DNA from: Deinococcus depolymerans
Lineage (GTDB): Bacteria > Deinococcota > Deinococci > Deinococcales > Deinococcaceae
Direction of reading: 5' to 3'
Assembly (NCBI RefSeq): GCF_039522025.1
Contig: NZ_BAAADB010000022.1
Span: forward strand, 1-64,000
Length of the DNA stretch: 64,000 nucleotides
In this document: positions 26,677 through 39,646 of the stretch, piece after piece
Numbering within the stretch: position 1 is the stretch's first letter
How the letters are laid out: each line of letters opens with the position of its first letter
Position numbers and translations under genes: made by a program
The notes under the pieces: model-generated
What the model was told of the DNA's origin: nothing
The model's input: the letters and a program-made list of their open reading frames with translations, nothing else
The model's database searches: none

Positions 26677-28149
26677 ATGGTTCAGACCGCCCTGACCGCC
26701 CTGCTCGGCGCACTCCGCGCCCTGCTCGACCTCGCCCTGCCCGCCACCCTGGTGCTGGCCGCGCTCGCGCTGGCCCTCGGGGGCCTCGCCCTGATCGACC
26801 GGGAGCGCGCCCGCCTCGCCCTCGGGTGGCTGGCCACCCGCGCGCCGCACCTCGGCGGGTGGGCACTGGCCGCGCTGCTGCTGGGAGGGGCGCTGCTCAT
26901 GCTGAACGTGTCGCGCCGCGCCGTGGACGCCCGGATCACCGCGCAGCAGAGCGCCCGCTACGCCAACGCCGCCGACCCCGACGGCGGGCAGACCGTGCAG
27001 GTCGCACCCAGCGCCGCCCTGCTCGAGAGCCACACGTACACCCGCAGCCTCCTGCTGCCCAGCGACGTCGCCACGCGCGTCCGCGTGGACAACAGCCTGG
27101 ACGGCCTGCTGCCGTACCTGGGCAATCCCGGCGAGACCGTGCAGGACCTGCGCGAGACCTTCACCCGCACCCCGGCGGGCCTGCGCTACACCCGCACCGT
27201 GCTCATGCAGTCCGAGCGTCCGCTGGACTTCGACCGCAGCGTCGTCCGCGCCGACCTGCGCTTCGTGGAGCCCGCCGGGGGGCGCGGCACGTACTACCAC
27301 GCCGCCTTCCAGGCCAGCTACCGCTTCCGCAACCCCCTGGGCACGCCCGCCACGCTGCGCTTCGCGTTCCCGCTGCCCGGCGGGAGCGGCACCCTCAGCG
27401 GCTTCACCCTGACCGTGAACGGACAGGCGCTCAGCGCCAGCGATCTGCTCAGCGGCAGCGTCTGGGAGGGACAGGTGCCCGCCGGGGGCAGCGTGGACGT
27501 GCAGGTCGCCTACGCGCACCAGGGCTCCCGCGCCTGGAGTTACCAGCTCAGCCGCCGCGAGGCCATCCGCGACCTGGACGTGACCGTCACCGCCGACCGC
27601 CCCGCCAGGTTCCAGCGGTACTCGCTGTTCCCCACCAGCCAGACCCGACCCGCACTGGGCGGCCCCGCCACGCTGCGCTGGCAGCTGAAGAACGCCGTGA
27701 CCGCGCAGGACGTCGCCGTGGTCTTCACGCAGGGCAGCGTCCGCGAGACCCTCACCAAGGTGCACCTCATGCAGGGCCTCGCCGTCGTGCTGGCCGCCCT
27801 CCTGATTCCCCTGTGGGCCGTCACGCGCCGCACGCCCCTGTCGCCCCTCACGCTCGGCGGCGCGCTGCTGGGCCTCGCGCTGGGCTTCACGTTCGGCGGC
27901 GTGCTGACCGCGTACCTCCCCCTGCTGCTCGCCGAGATCCTCGGCAGCCTGCTCGGCGCGGCCCTCGCCTGGGTGATCCTGGGCGGCCCCCGGCAGGCCC
28001 GCACGCCCCTGCTTCCGCTGATCGCCTGCGCCGCCCTCCCGCTGGCCTTCCTGACCGGCGGTCACGCCGGACTGCTCGTCACCGTCCTGGCCGCCACGCT
28101 GCTGCTGCTCCTGCCACGCGCCCGCCGGTTCGCCCCGGCCAGCCCGTAA
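26677..28149 (+). CDS. Large membrane protein, unknown function
   Basis: 490-aa protein with two N-terminal membrane helices (about residues 18-40 and 56-76), a beta-rich domain of about 265 residues that should be extracytoplasmic (about 80-365), and a C-terminal bundle of about five helices. The layout recalls CreD-type inner membrane proteins, but no diagnostic motif was found, so this is only a comparison. The start is supported by CGGAGG 5 nt before the ATG. The gene ends at a strong hairpin facing prs. Confidence 0.7.
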   Translation: MVQTALTALLGALRALLDLALPATLVLAALALALGGLALIDRERARLALGWLATRAPHLGGWALAALLLGGALLMLNVSRRAVDARITAQQSARYANAADPDGGQTVQVAPSAALLESHTYTRSLLLPSDVATRVRVDNSLDGLLPYLGNPGETVQDLRETFTRTPAGLRYTRTVLMQSERPLDFDRSVVRADLRFVEPAGGRGTYYHAAFQASYRFRNPLGTPATLRFAFPLPGGSGTLSGFTLTVNGQALSASDLLSGSVWEGQVPAGGSVDVQVAYAHQGSRAWSYQLSRREAIRDLDVTVTADRPARFQRYSLFPTSQTRPALGGPATLRWQLKNAVTAQDVAVVFTQGSVRETLTKVHLMQGLAVVLAALLIPLWAVTRRTPLSPLTLGGALLGLALGFTFGGVLTAYLPLLLAEILGSLLGAALAWVILGGPRQARTPLLPLIACAALPLAFLTGGHAGLLVTVLAATLLLLLPRARRFAPASP

Positions 28150-28156
28150 ACGGCAA

Positions 28157-28198
28157 GGAAGGCGGGAAGGTGACCGCGTGATCGCCTTCCCGCCTTCC
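28157..28198. terminator. Terminator between convergent genes
   Basis: Perfect 14-bp stem GGAAGGCGGGAAGG (28157-28170) / CCTTCCCGCCTTCC (28185-28198) with a 14-nt loop. No T-run. It serves the membrane protein gene and prs. Confidence 0.8.
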
Positions 28199-28210
28199 CC
28201 GCCGCTGTGA

Positions 28211-29206
28211 TCAGGTGAACAGGGTGCTGACGCTCGCGCCGGTGTGGATGTTCGTGATGGCGTCCGCGAACAGCGGAGCGACGTCCAGCACGGCCAGCTT
28301 GCCGTTGGCGGCCTCGATCTTCTCCTCGCTGACATGCACGGTGTTCGTGCTGGCGACCTGCGTGACGTCCAGCCCCGCGATGCGCTGGATGGCCGGACCG
28401 GTGTACACGCCGTGCGTGACGGCCACGTACACGTCCTTGGCGCCCATGCTGCGGGCGATGTTCACGGTCTCCACCAGCGAACCGGCGGTGCTGATCTCGT
28501 CGTCGACGATGAACACGGTCTTGCCGTCCACGTCACCGATCAGGGCGCGCGGGCGGACCTCGGTGTCCGAGATGCGTTCCTTGTCGATCATGGCCAGGCC
28601 GCTGTCGAGGCGGCGCGCGATCTGACTGGCGCGCTTGATGCTGCCGGCATCCGGCGCGAGGACCACGCCGTTGTGCGCGTCCGGCACGCACTTCTTGAAG
28701 TGCTGGCTGAGCACCAGGTCCGCCGAGAGGTGATCGACCGGCACCTTGAAGAAGCCGTGGACCTGCGGGGCGTGCAGCGTCATGGTCAGGATGCGGTCCG
28801 CGCCCGCCTCCTGCAGCAGGTCCGCGACGAGGCGCCCGGCGATGGAGATGCGGGGGCTGTCCTTCTTGTCGCTGCGCGCGTACGAGTAGTACGGGATCAC
28901 GGCGGTGACGCGCCCGGCGCTGGCGCTCTTGGCGGCGTCGATCATCAGCATCAGTTCCATGATGGCGTCACTGACGGGCGTGCTGAAGGTCTGCACGATG
29001 AACACGTCCCCTTCGCGCAGGGACTCCTCGTAGTGCACGATGAGGTTGTCGTTCGTGAACTTCTCGGTCTTGCTGCGTCCCAGCGGCACGCCCAGGTGGT
29101 CGCAGATGGACTGGGCCAGGCGGCGGTTGCTCTGACCGGCGAAGACCAGCAGGGGGGAACGGCGACTCTGAAGCGGTTCGGACGGGGCGCGGTGGGGAAC
29201 GGACAA
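28211..29206 (-). CDS. prs: Ribose-phosphate pyrophosphokinase
   Basis: 331-aa PRPP synthetase that makes phosphoribosyl pyrophosphate from ribose-5-phosphate and ATP for nucleotide, His and Trp synthesis. Motifs: [12 protein letters not shown] at the N-terminus, [13 protein letters not shown] (the flexible loop), the catalytic GSIKRA, and [13 protein letters not shown], the PRPP-binding loop. The start is read as TTG at 29206 because GGAGG lies 8 nt before it; no ATG gives a sensible N-terminus, and the upstream open frame is Arg/Pro-rich shadow. Confidence 0.93.
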   Translation of the reverse strand: MSVPHRAPSEPLQSRRSPLLVFAGQSNRRLAQSICDHLGVPLGRSKTEKFTNDNLIVHYEESLREGDVFIVQTFSTPVSDAIMELMLMIDAAKSASAGRVTAVIPYYSYARSDKKDSPRISIAGRLVADLLQEAGADRILTMTLHAPQVHGFFKVPVDHLSADLVLSQHFKKCVPDAHNGVVLAPDAGSIKRASQIARRLDSGLAMIDKERISDTEVRPRALIGDVDGKTVFIVDDEISTAGSLVETVNIARSMGAKDVYVAVTHGVYTGPAIQRIAGLDVTQVASTNTVHVSEEKIEAANGKLAVLDVAPLFADAITNIHTGASVSTLFT

Positions 29207-29449
29207 GGGGTGATCCTCCGGAGGAAAGGGGGGGCGGTGGGGCGGCACGCAACGCGGTTCCCGTGAACGCCGCCGGAAGAGAGAGCCTCCCGGCGCGGAA
29301 CCGACCGGCAAGCAGCATACCCGTCCGCCCCCACGGGTGTCATGGAGCGGGGGCGTGCCCGGGCGGGGAACACCGGGCCGCGCCGCGCTCCACGCCGCAT
29401 GAACGTCTGTTCAACAGGGACGGCCCGCGCCGGGCGGTACGCTGCGGGC

Positions 29450-30910
29450 ATGACTGCTCCCCCCGCAGGACCGCCCCCCGCGCTGGACGCCGTCGTGATC
29501 GGGGCCGGACCGAACGGCCTGTCGGCGGCCGTGACCCTGGCCCGCGCGGGCCTGCGCGTGCAGGTGATCGAGGCGCACGACCGGGTCGGGGGCGGCCTGA
29601 GCAGCGCGCCCCTGACCCTGCCCGGCTTCGTGCATGACTTCGGGTCGGCCATTCACCCGCTGGCCGCCGCGAGCCCCGCGTTCCGGCAGTGGCCGCTGCA
29701 TGCCTTCGGGCTGGACTGGGTTCACCCGGACGCCCCCGTGGCGCACCCGCTGCCGGGTGGGCGCAGCGTGACGCTGGAACGCGACCTGCACGCCACCGCC
29801 GACGCCCTGGGCCGCGACGGCCCGGCCTGGGTGCGCCTGATGGCCCCGCTGCTGGCCGACTGGGAGGGCCTGCTGGACGACATCCTGCGCCCGCTGCCGC
29901 GCGTGCCCTCGCACCCGCTGACCCTGGCCCGCTTCGGGCTGCGGGGCCTGCCGCCCGCCGCGCTGCTGGGAGACACCCTGTTCCGCACGCCCGAGGCCCG
30001 CGCGCTGTGGGCCGGACTGGCCGCGCACAGCACCCTGCCGCTGGGCACGCCCGGCACGTCCGCCATGACGCTGGTGCTGGCGCTGCTGGGCCACGCGGTC
30101 GGCTGGCCATTCCCGCGCGGGGGCGCGCAGGCCCTGGCGGACGCGCTACGCGCCTACCTGGAGTACCTGGGAGGCACGGTCGTGACCGGCGTGACCGTCG
30201 CGGACGCCCGCGACCTCCCGCCCGCCCGCGTGACCCTGGTGGACAGCAGCCCCGCCGTGCTGCTGGGCATCCTCGGCGACCGCGCCCCCGCCCGCTACCG
30301 CGCCGCGCTGGAAGGCTACCGCTACGGTCCGGGCATCCAGAAGTTCGATTACGCCCTGTCCGGCCCGATGCCCTGGCAGGACCCGCGCGTGGCCCGCGCC
30401 GCCACCGTGCACATCGGCGGGCACGCGGCCGACATCGCCGCCGCCGAGGCCGCCGCGCAGACCCGCCTGCACCCGCGCCCGTACGTGCTGGCCGCGCAGC
30501 ACACCCTGTTCGACCCCAGCCGCGCCCCCGCCGGGAGGCACACCTTCTGGGCATACGCGCACGTCCCGAACGGCCGCGACCAGGACGTCAGGGCGCAGAT
30601 CGAGGCGCAGATCGACCGCTTCGCGCCCGGCTGGGAGGGGCTGATCCTGGCCCGCACCCGCACGACCGCCCCGCAACTCCAGGCGTTCAGTCCGGTCTTC
30701 CACGGCGGGGACGTGAACGGCGGGCGCGGCGACCTGCGCGGCCTGCTGGCCCGCCCGGTGCCCACGCCCACCCCTTACCGCACGCCGGTGAAAGGGGTGT
30801 ACCTGTGCTCCAGCGCCACGCCGCCCGGCGGCGGCATTCACGGCATGGCCGGACACCACGCGGCGCTGGCCGCCCTGAAAGACGAGTTCAGGTTGCAGGT
30901 CGAACGTTGA
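29450..30910 (+). CDS. FAD-dependent oxidoreductase, phytoene desaturase (CrtI)-like
   Basis: 486-aa flavoprotein. The N-terminal dinucleotide fold is clear ([20 protein letters not shown], then [14 protein letters not shown]), and the C-terminal [15 protein letters not shown] closes the FAD site as in CrtI-type phytoene dehydrogenases. Proteins of this group act on carotenoids or remain unassigned; Deinococcus makes deinoxanthin, but no other carotenoid gene lies nearby, so the substrate is open. The ATG at 29450 has a TACGCT box 6 nt upstream. The stop codon is part of the downstream terminator stem. Confidence 0.88.
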   Translation: MTAPPAGPPPALDAVVIGAGPNGLSAAVTLARAGLRVQVIEAHDRVGGGLSSAPLTLPGFVHDFGSAIHPLAAASPAFRQWPLHAFGLDWVHPDAPVAHPLPGGRSVTLERDLHATADALGRDGPAWVRLMAPLLADWEGLLDDILRPLPRVPSHPLTLARFGLRGLPPAALLGDTLFRTPEARALWAGLAAHSTLPLGTPGTSAMTLVLALLGHAVGWPFPRGGAQALADALRAYLEYLGGTVVTGVTVADARDLPPARVTLVDSSPAVLLGILGDRAPARYRAALEGYRYGPGIQKFDYALSGPMPWQDPRVARAATVHIGGHAADIAAAEAAAQTRLHPRPYVLAAQHTLFDPSRAPAGRHTFWAYAHVPNGRDQDVRAQIEAQIDRFAPGWEGLILARTRTTAPQLQAFSPVFHGGDVNGGRGDLRGLLARPVPTPTPYRTPVKGVYLCSSATPPGGGIHGMAGHHAALAALKDEFRLQVER

Positions 30911-30948
30911 TGGTTGACGGGGCTTGACTCCATCAACCATCAACGTTC
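30902..30948. terminator. Terminator containing the stop codon of the oxidoreductase gene
   Basis: Perfect 16-bp stem GAACGTTGATGGTTGA (30902-30917) / TCAACCATCAACGTTC (30933-30948), 15-nt loop. The stop TGA (30908-30910) lies inside the left arm. It separates the gene from convergent dnaJ. Confidence 0.85.
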
Positions 30949-30967
30949 AACCATCCACTCTCTTCGC

Positions 30968-32092
30968 CTACTCTCCCCGGAAGATCTTCCCGACCTTGCC
31001 GAGCAGGCCCTCGTGCCGCTCGTTCACCTCGTCCCCGACCGCGCGCGCGTAGGCGTGCAGGGCCTCGCGCGCCTCGGGCGTCAGCTGGCCGGGTTTCGGC
31101 ACGATGACGTCGTACTCGACGATCAGGTCACCCGTGCCGGACCCCTGGAGGCGCGGCATGCCCTGACCGCGCAGGCGGTGCAGTTCGCCGTGCTGCGTGC
31201 CGGCCTTCACCTCGACCACCTGCGGGCCGTCCAGGGTGGGGACCGTGACCTGCCCGCCCAGCGCGGCCTTCGCGAACCCGATCTTCGCCGTGTGGATCAG
31301 GTGCTCCTGCTCGCGGCGCAACTCCGGGTGTTTCTCCATCTCGATGTGCACGTACAGGTCGCCGTTCCCGCCCGGACCCTCGTTGCCCATGCCGCTCACG
31401 CGGATGCGGTAACCCTCGTCGATCCCCCTGGGGAGCTTCACGCTGACCTTCTCGCTCTTCAGGGTGCGGCCCCGGCCCTTGCAGACCGTGCAGGGATCCT
31501 GAACGGTCTGACCCTCGCCCCGGCAGGTGGGGCAGGCCTGCTGCGTCTCAACCACGCCGAAGATCGTGCGCGCCTGCGCCCGCACCGCGCCCGCACCGCC
31601 GCAGGTGGGGCAGGTCTTCGGGGGTTTCCCGCCCGGCTCGGTTTTCGTGCCGTGGCAGTGATCGCAGGCGGTCAGGCGGTCCACGCTGACCTGAATCTCC
31701 TCGCCCGCGCGGGCCTGGGCCAGCGTCACGTGCGCCTCGGTTTCCAGGTCGTCCCCGCGCGCCGGGCCACGGCGGCCACCCCGGCCGCCCACCGCGCCGC
31801 CGAACAGCTGCTCGAAGATGTCCATCGGGTCGAAGCCCGCGCCGCCCATCCCGCCGAACGGATCGCCGCCCGGCATCCCCGCGCCCGGCGCGCTGCCGTA
31901 CCGGTCGAAGTGCGCGCGTTTCTCGGCGTCACTGAGAACCGCGTACGCCTCGTTGATCTGCGTGAACTTCTCGGCCGCGCCCTCTTCCTTGTTGCGGTCC
32001 GGGTGGTACTTCAACGCCAGTTTGCGGTAAGCGGATTTGATTTCATCGGCACTTGCCGTACGGGCCACGCCCAGCAGTTCGTAGTAGTCCAT
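30968..32092 (-). CDS. dnaJ: Chaperone protein DnaJ
   Basis: 374-aa class A Hsp40 that stimulates DnaK. The J domain (1-70) has HPD at 30-32. A Gly/Phe-rich linker of about 70-130 residues follows ([18 protein letters not shown]). Four zinc motifs of the CxxCxGxG type are present between about 150 and 225 (CDHCHGTK is a slight variant, then [24 protein letters not shown]). The C-terminal substrate domain is complete. dnaK and grpE are not in the window. The ATG at 32092 begins MDYYELLGV, the standard N-terminus. Confidence 0.97.
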   Translation of the reverse strand: MDYYELLGVARTASADEIKSAYRKLALKYHPDRNKEEGAAEKFTQINEAYAVLSDAEKRAHFDRYGSAPGAGMPGGDPFGGMGGAGFDPMDIFEQLFGGAVGGRGGRRGPARGDDLETEAHVTLAQARAGEEIQVSVDRLTACDHCHGTKTEPGGKPPKTCPTCGGAGAVRAQARTIFGVVETQQACPTCRGEGQTVQDPCTVCKGRGRTLKSEKVSVKLPRGIDEGYRIRVSGMGNEGPGGNGDLYVHIEMEKHPELRREQEHLIHTAKIGFAKAALGGQVTVPTLDGPQVVEVKAGTQHGELHRLRGQGMPRLQGSGTGDLIVEYDVIVPKPGQLTPEAREALHAYARAVGDEVNERHEGLLGKVGKIFRGE

Positions 32093-32233
32093 GAGTCGTT
32101 TATCGCCTCGGCACCCACCAGACTCCCACGGCGGCCGTCACGCCGCCAGGACCGGGTGCCGGGCCTCCAGCAAGCAGGTTAACACGACCACACTCAGGAA
32201 AAGTAGGCACGGGAGCACACGGTGGGGGGCAGG

Positions 32234-32271
32234 GGGAGCGGGGAGTGGCCCCCCATCCACTCCCCGCTCCC
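32234..32271 (-). terminator. Terminator after trpS
   Basis: Perfect 15-bp stem GGGAGCGGGGAGTGG (32234-32248) / CCACTCCCCGCTCCC (32257-32271), 8-nt loop, downstream of the trpS stop at 32293. The remaining spacer to dnaJ (32093-32233) shows no further feature. Confidence 0.85.
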
Positions 32272-32292
32272 TCCCTGCTGCAGCCGGGCTGC

Positions 32293-33457
<1,165 letters not shown>

Positions 33458-33584
33458 GCCCCGCAGCATGCCGCACGGGGGGAACGGGAAGCATCCGCCA
33501 GATGGCGAAGGGAAAGTGGTGCGCGGGAGGCAATGCGCGGGCAAAAGCTGGTCACCGCGCCCCGCCTCCTGCCTCCTGCGCCCG

Positions 33585-34610
<1,026 letters not shown>

Positions 34611-34822
34611 CGTGCCGGGCAGCGCGGTGTCGGCGGACGCGGTGGCGGACGGTTCAGTGGCGGGGGTCACGGGCGCAGTTCTACCCCGCGCGGACAGGGG
34701 ACGCAATGCCGCCGCTCACAGGGGGGTCGCCTGGGCCGGACGGAGCGGCCGCGCCAGGAGTCACAAGTGTCGCTTAAGACCGCCGGGAACGCGTGGGGCC
34801 GGGGTGCCGTAGGCTGGGAGGC

Positions 34823-34960
<138 letters not shown>

Positions 34961-35056
34961 CACCGGCCTCCGGTGGCCGCTTCCCGTTCCGCGGGGGGGC
35001 GCGGGGGACCGCGGCGGTGTCCACGGCGGGGACCGGGAGACGCTACTCTGTCGGGC

Positions 35057-35482
35057 ATGACTGATCCCGCCCCGCAGCAGTTCAAGAGTGCCAGCAGTGG
35101 TCGCCTGGTCGTGCCGGGCTGGATGAACCTCGTCCCCGGACACGCGGACGCCGTGGAGATCCAGCTGGACGTCGCGAAGGGCGACCTGGGCCGCACGCAG
35201 GCCAGCCTGCTGATCGAGTACTGGGCCACCCCAGACGACCTGACCCTGCAGAGCGTGCTGCCCGTGCGGGCGTTCACGGCCGCGCCGGAAAGCTGGTGCG
35301 CGTTCGTGCCCGCGAGGGGGCGGGTTCTGGTGCGCGCCATCGACCCGCAGCCGAACCCGCCGGTCCTGGCGAGCCACTGGATCAACGTGGACCCCGCCAC
35401 GCCCGCCGGGACGACCGTGAACGTGACCGTGAACTTCCCCGCGCAGGTGACGCCCATCCAGTCCCTGATGAATCCCAACTGA
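35057..35482 (+). CDS. Hypothetical protein, 141 aa
   Basis: 141-aa soluble protein, probably beta-sandwich (strands such as AVEIQLDVAKGD, ASLLIEYWA, TTVNVTVNFPAQ). No signal peptide or motif recognised. The TACTCT box 7 nt before the ATG at 35057 selects that start. The final A of its TGA stop is the first base of a dispersed repeat, so the gene ends exactly where the repeat begins. Confidence 0.7.
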   Translation: MTDPAPQQFKSASSGRLVVPGWMNLVPGHADAVEIQLDVAKGDLGRTQASLLIEYWATPDDLTLQSVLPVRAFTAAPESWCAFVPARGRVLVRAIDPQPNPPVLASHWINVDPATPAGTTVNVTVNFPAQVTPIQSLMNPN

Positions 35483-35638
35483 TACGGATTCCGTTTGTTT
35501 CGCCGACAATCCGGAAGTTCACCGGATTGCCAGCTGCACATCCGGAACCCGCCCAGCTCCTTCTCTGCGGAGCAGCTCTCCGAGTCGCATCCGCTCGGAT
35601 TGAATAGTCTTTGTAGCCCATTCAATCGGAGTCCGTAT
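35482..35638 (-). repeat. Dispersed palindromic repeat, copy 4
   Basis: Full-length inverted-orientation copy: ATACGGATTCCGTTTG at left, the CAATCCGG/CCGGATTG hairpin, the CTGCGGAGCAGCTCTCCGAG palindromic linker, and the GATTGAAT first hairpin at right, ending CGGAGTCCGTAT. Its left end overlaps the TGA stop of the gene at 35057. A second terminus (ATACGGACTGG) begins at about 35640. Confidence 0.9.
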
Positions 35639-35690
35639 GATACGGACTGGCCGACCTTGCGCCGCCCCGCTGGACCGGGGGCGGCGCGCT

Positions 35691-36419
35691 TCAGTCCAGC
35701 AGGGTCAGCAGGGCGGCCTCCACGCCCCGGCGGGTGGCGGCGAGGGCCTGCGGGATGCGCCACGCGGCGCGGTCGCGGGGACCGACGGGGTTGCTCACGC
35801 CGCGCACCTCCAGGCTGGGAACGCCCGCGAGCAGCGCGGCGTGCGCCACCCCGGCCCCCTCCATGCCCTCGGTGAGGGCGCCGGGGTGTCGGGCTTCCAG
35901 GTGCCGCGCGGCCCGGTGATCGCCCGTGACGCTGCCCAGCGTCAGCAGCGGTCCCAGCCGCGCCCCGGCGCGCGCCGCGACCTGCGCGGCCCGCACCCAG
36001 GCGGGGAAGTCCCCGGCAGTCACGGCCGGGTCGGCAGGAGGACCGGCCCCCTCGGGCGCGGGGGGCAGGGCGGACAGGCCCAGCGCCGTGAAGTTCAGGA
36101 ACTGCCCGTCGTCCCAGGCGCCCAGGTCCGCCTGGATGATGCGGCTGGACACCGCCAGGTCGCCCGGCGCGAGGCCCGAGGCGGGGTACGCGCCGCCGAT
36201 CCCGGCGCTGATCGCCAGGGCGTACGGGGCGGCCAGCAGGGCACGTTGCGTGGCGAGGGCCGCCGCGACCGGCCCCACGCCGCTCACCGTGACCTGCACG
36301 CGCAGCCTCTGACGGTACGTGTCGGTCAGGCCGCTCAGGTGCGCGGCCTCGCCGGGCGTCGCGACCACGATCAGCGCGGCCGGTGGGTTGGGAGCGGGAT
36401 GGGCATCGGGGTGGGTCAT
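35691..36419 (-). CDS. mqnB: Futalosine hydrolase
   Basis: 242-aa nucleosidase of the purine-nucleoside-phosphorylase fold that hydrolyses futalosine in the futalosine route to menaquinone. Typical blocks are VSGVGPVAAALATQ, ISAGIGGAYP, the GMEGAGVAHAALLAGVP substrate block (Met-Glu) and RGVSNPVGPRDRAAW, which is distinctive of MqnB. Other mqn genes are elsewhere. The first 14 residues (MTHPDAHPAPNPPA) are a nonconserved tail, so a slightly later start is possible. The gene is divergent from the SDR gene. Confidence 0.88.
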   Translation of the reverse strand: MTHPDAHPAPNPPAALIVVATPGEAAHLSGLTDTYRQRLRVQVTVSGVGPVAAALATQRALLAAPYALAISAGIGGAYPASGLAPGDLAVSSRIIQADLGAWDDGQFLNFTALGLSALPPAPEGAGPPADPAVTAGDFPAWVRAAQVAARAGARLGPLLTLGSVTGDHRAARHLEARHPGALTEGMEGAGVAHAALLAGVPSLEVRGVSNPVGPRDRAAWRIPQALAATRRGVEAALLTLLD

Positions 36420-36478
36420 GGCGGGCAGGGTAACGCGTGCCCGGCGGGCGCGTGGGGGGCGGGTGTACCCTGGTGGGC

Positions 36479-37207
36479 ATGACGCTGTTTCGACTGGACG
36501 GCAGGCGCGCGCTGGTGACGGGTGGCAGTAAGGGCATCGGGCTGGCGGCGGCGCACGACCTGATCCGCATGGGGGCGCACGTGACGGTCGCGGCGCGCGG
36601 CGAGGACGCCCTGAAACGCGCCGCCGACGCGATCGGGGCGCGCTGGGTGGTCGCGGATGTCAGCACCCCGGAGGGCGTGCAGGCGGCCGTGGCGGCGGCC
36701 GGTGACGTGGACATCCTGGTCAGCAACGCGGGCGGCCCGGCGGCCGGACTGCCCAGCGGCGTCAGCGAGGACGCCTGGGCGCAGGGCTTCCAGACGACCT
36801 TCATGAGTACCGTGCGGCTGGCGAACGCGACCGTGCCGGCCATGCGTGCGCGCGGGTGGGGGCGGGTGATCGCCGTCACCAGCCTGACGGTGGGCCGGCC
36901 CTCCCCCACCCTGCCGGTCAGCAACGCGTTGCGGGCCGGGGTGACCAACTACCTGCGGACCCTGGCGCTGGAGGTCGCGGCCGACGGCGTGACCTGCAAC
37001 ACGGTCGCGCCCGGCTACACCGCCACCGAGCGCCTGCGGCAGCTGCACGCCGACCCGCAGGACGCGAAGAAGCTCGCGGCGCGCATCCCGGCCCGGCGCT
37101 TCGGGGAGCCGAACGAGGTCGCGGCGGCCGTGGCGTTCCTGGCCTCAAAGGAAGCCGCGTACATGACGGGGCAGGAACTGCTCGTGGACGGCGGCTGGAG
37201 CATCTGA
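36479..37207 (+). CDS. SDR-fold protein lacking the usual catalytic Tyr/Lys
   Basis: 242-aa short-chain dehydrogenase/reductase fold. The cofactor loop TGGSKGIG (15-22), the NAG motif (SNAGGP) and the C-terminal GQELLVDGGWSI are normal. But at the YxxxK catalytic site the sequence reads SNALR, so Tyr is Ser and Lys is Arg. A BKR-like SDR subgroup with an imperfect catalytic tetrad exists, and this probably belongs there. It may be a non-classical reductase or a non-catalytic protein. A TACCCT box lies 7 nt before the ATG. Confidence 0.85.
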   Translation: MTLFRLDGRRALVTGGSKGIGLAAAHDLIRMGAHVTVAARGEDALKRAADAIGARWVVADVSTPEGVQAAVAAAGDVDILVSNAGGPAAGLPSGVSEDAWAQGFQTTFMSTVRLANATVPAMRARGWGRVIAVTSLTVGRPSPTLPVSNALRAGVTNYLRTLALEVAADGVTCNTVAPGYTATERLRQLHADPQDAKKLAARIPARRFGEPNEVAAAVAFLASKEAAYMTGQELLVDGGWSI

Positions 37208-37434
37208 CGCCAACCACACGCTCCGCCCTGCACGGCTTTCACGCTCCGCTGACCGGCCCCCATTAAGGTTTGATAGGTGAGCTGCGCCTGATCCGATTCC
37301 GGCGCCATCGCATACCTTCATGTCAGAAGCGTTCCCGTCCGGCCCCCCGGCCGGAACCCGGACCTCCCTCCCACCCCCCCGACCTCTATTCACCCCGTGG
37401 CCGCGCAGCAGCCCGGCCCGCAAGGAGCCACATC

Positions 37435-37665
37435 ATGGGACCCCTCGAAATCATCCTGATCGTTGTCGTCATCGCCCTGATCTTCGGCGCCCGCAAACTC
37501 CCGGAACTCGGCAAGGGCCTCGGGCAGGGCATCAAGGAATTCAAGAAGGAAACGCACGAGCCGGTCGCGCCCGTCACGGACGTCGCCTCGCGTCAGCTGG
37601 ATCCCGTGACGGGCGCGCCCATCGTCACCGAGCAGGCCGCGCCCGTCACCGAACGGCGCAACTGA
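37435..37665 (+). CDS. tatA: Sec-independent translocase subunit TatA
   Basis: 76-aa membrane protein of the Tat export pore: an N-terminal helix (MGPLEIILIVVVIALIFGA), the FGARKLPELGKGLGQGIKEF amphipathic hinge with Phe-Gly, and a polar tail. The start has a good ribosome binding site (AAGGAG, 8 nt before the ATG). tatC follows after 10 nt, so the two are an operon. TatB is not seen; Deinococcus-type TatAC systems can work with a bifunctional TatA, which is inference. Confidence 0.92.
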   Translation: MGPLEIILIVVVIALIFGARKLPELGKGLGQGIKEFKKETHEPVAPVTDVASRQLDPVTGAPIVTEQAAPVTERRN

Positions 37666-37675
37666 GGACCGGACC

Positions 37676-38464
37676 ATGACCGCCGATCCGAACGCCAACC
37701 TGAAAAGCGCGCCGCTGTTCGACCACCTCGAGGAACTGCGTAAACGCATCGTGATCAGCGCGGTCTTCCTGGTGATCGGCATGATTGCCGCGTTCCAGTA
37801 CCGTCTGCAACTGCTGGAACTGGTGAAGGTGCCCCTGAACGCCTCGGTGCTGTACCAGCAGGACAAGGTGCAGCTGGTCACGCTGAACCTGACCGATCAG
37901 TTCATCCTGAGCCTGAACCTCTCGTTCTGGGCGGGACTGGCGATCGCGCTGCCGTTCATCCTGTCGCAGGTGTGGGCGTTCATCGCGCCGGGCCTGTACG
38001 ACCACGAGCGCCGCTGGGCGCTGCCGTTCATCATCGGGGCGGGCTTCTCGTTCATCGTGGGCGCGATCTTCGGGTACACGCTGGTCCTGCCGACCATGGT
38101 GCGCTTCCTGCTGGACTTCCTGAACGGCGCGGTCACACCGATCCTCAGTCTGGGCAGTTACATCGGGACGGTCACGACCTTCCTGGTGGCGTTCGGCCTG
38201 TCGTTCGAACTACCGATCCTGGCCGTGATCCTGACCCGCATCGGCATCGTGAACCACGTGCTGCTGCGCAAGGGCTGGCGGGTCGCGCTGGTCGTGATCA
38301 TGGTGTTCGCCGCGATCATCACGCCCACCCCGGACCCCACGAGCATGCTGATCGTGGCCGTGCCGCTGTACGTGCTGTACGAACTGGGCGTGGTCCTGTC
38401 CCGCGCGTTCCGCCTGCCGCCCATCGAGGAGAGCACCGACGAGACGCCCGCCCTGGGTCTGTAA
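37676..38464 (+). CDS. tatC: Sec-independent translocase subunit TatC
   Basis: 262-aa six-helix receptor of twin-arginine signal peptides. The conserved N-terminal LFDHLEELRKRI precedes helix 1. Other marks are the WAFIAPGLYDHERRWALPF loop and the ATP-less helices that follow, with the late ITPTPDPTSMLIVAVP segment typical of TatC. Length is standard. It lies in an operon with tatA (10-nt gap) and ends about 130 nt before lgt. Confidence 0.96.
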   Translation: MTADPNANLKSAPLFDHLEELRKRIVISAVFLVIGMIAAFQYRLQLLELVKVPLNASVLYQQDKVQLVTLNLTDQFILSLNLSFWAGLAIALPFILSQVWAFIAPGLYDHERRWALPFIIGAGFSFIVGAIFGYTLVLPTMVRFLLDFLNGAVTPILSLGSYIGTVTTFLVAFGLSFELPILAVILTRIGIVNHVLLRKGWRVALVVIMVFAAIITPTPDPTSMLIVAVPLYVLYELGVVLSRAFRLPPIEESTDETPALGL

Positions 38465-38593
38465 TCCCCACCGCCCCCTCTCCCTGGCGCGTTCAGGCTC
38501 GCAGCAGCCGGACGCGCCTCTTCATGCCGGGCAGATGCCGGGCGCGTCGGCCCGAACCCCGCCCGGCAGAAAGCCCTAGACTGCGAGGCACAT

Positions 38594-39520
<927 letters not shown>

Positions 39521-39548
39521 TCCACGCACCTGCCGGGGCCCACCTGCC

Positions 39549-39579
39549 GGGGCCGCCACGTCAAGCGCGTGGTGGCCCC
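39549..39579 (+). terminator. Terminator after lgt
   Basis: GGGGCCGCCACG (39549-39560) / CGTGGTGGCCCC (39568-39579), 12 bp with one G-T pair and a 7-nt loop. Confidence 0.75.
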
Positions 39580-39646
39580 GCTGCCGTGGCAGGCGGCCCT
39601 GCCCTGACGGCGCGCGCGACAGGGCGCTGGTACACTTCGGGGCGGT

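Noticed and set aside
29342..29449. Extended start of the CrtI-like oxidoreductase
   Set aside because: The added residues are Arg-rich and lie before the TACGCT promoter box; the dinucleotide fold starts normally from 29450.
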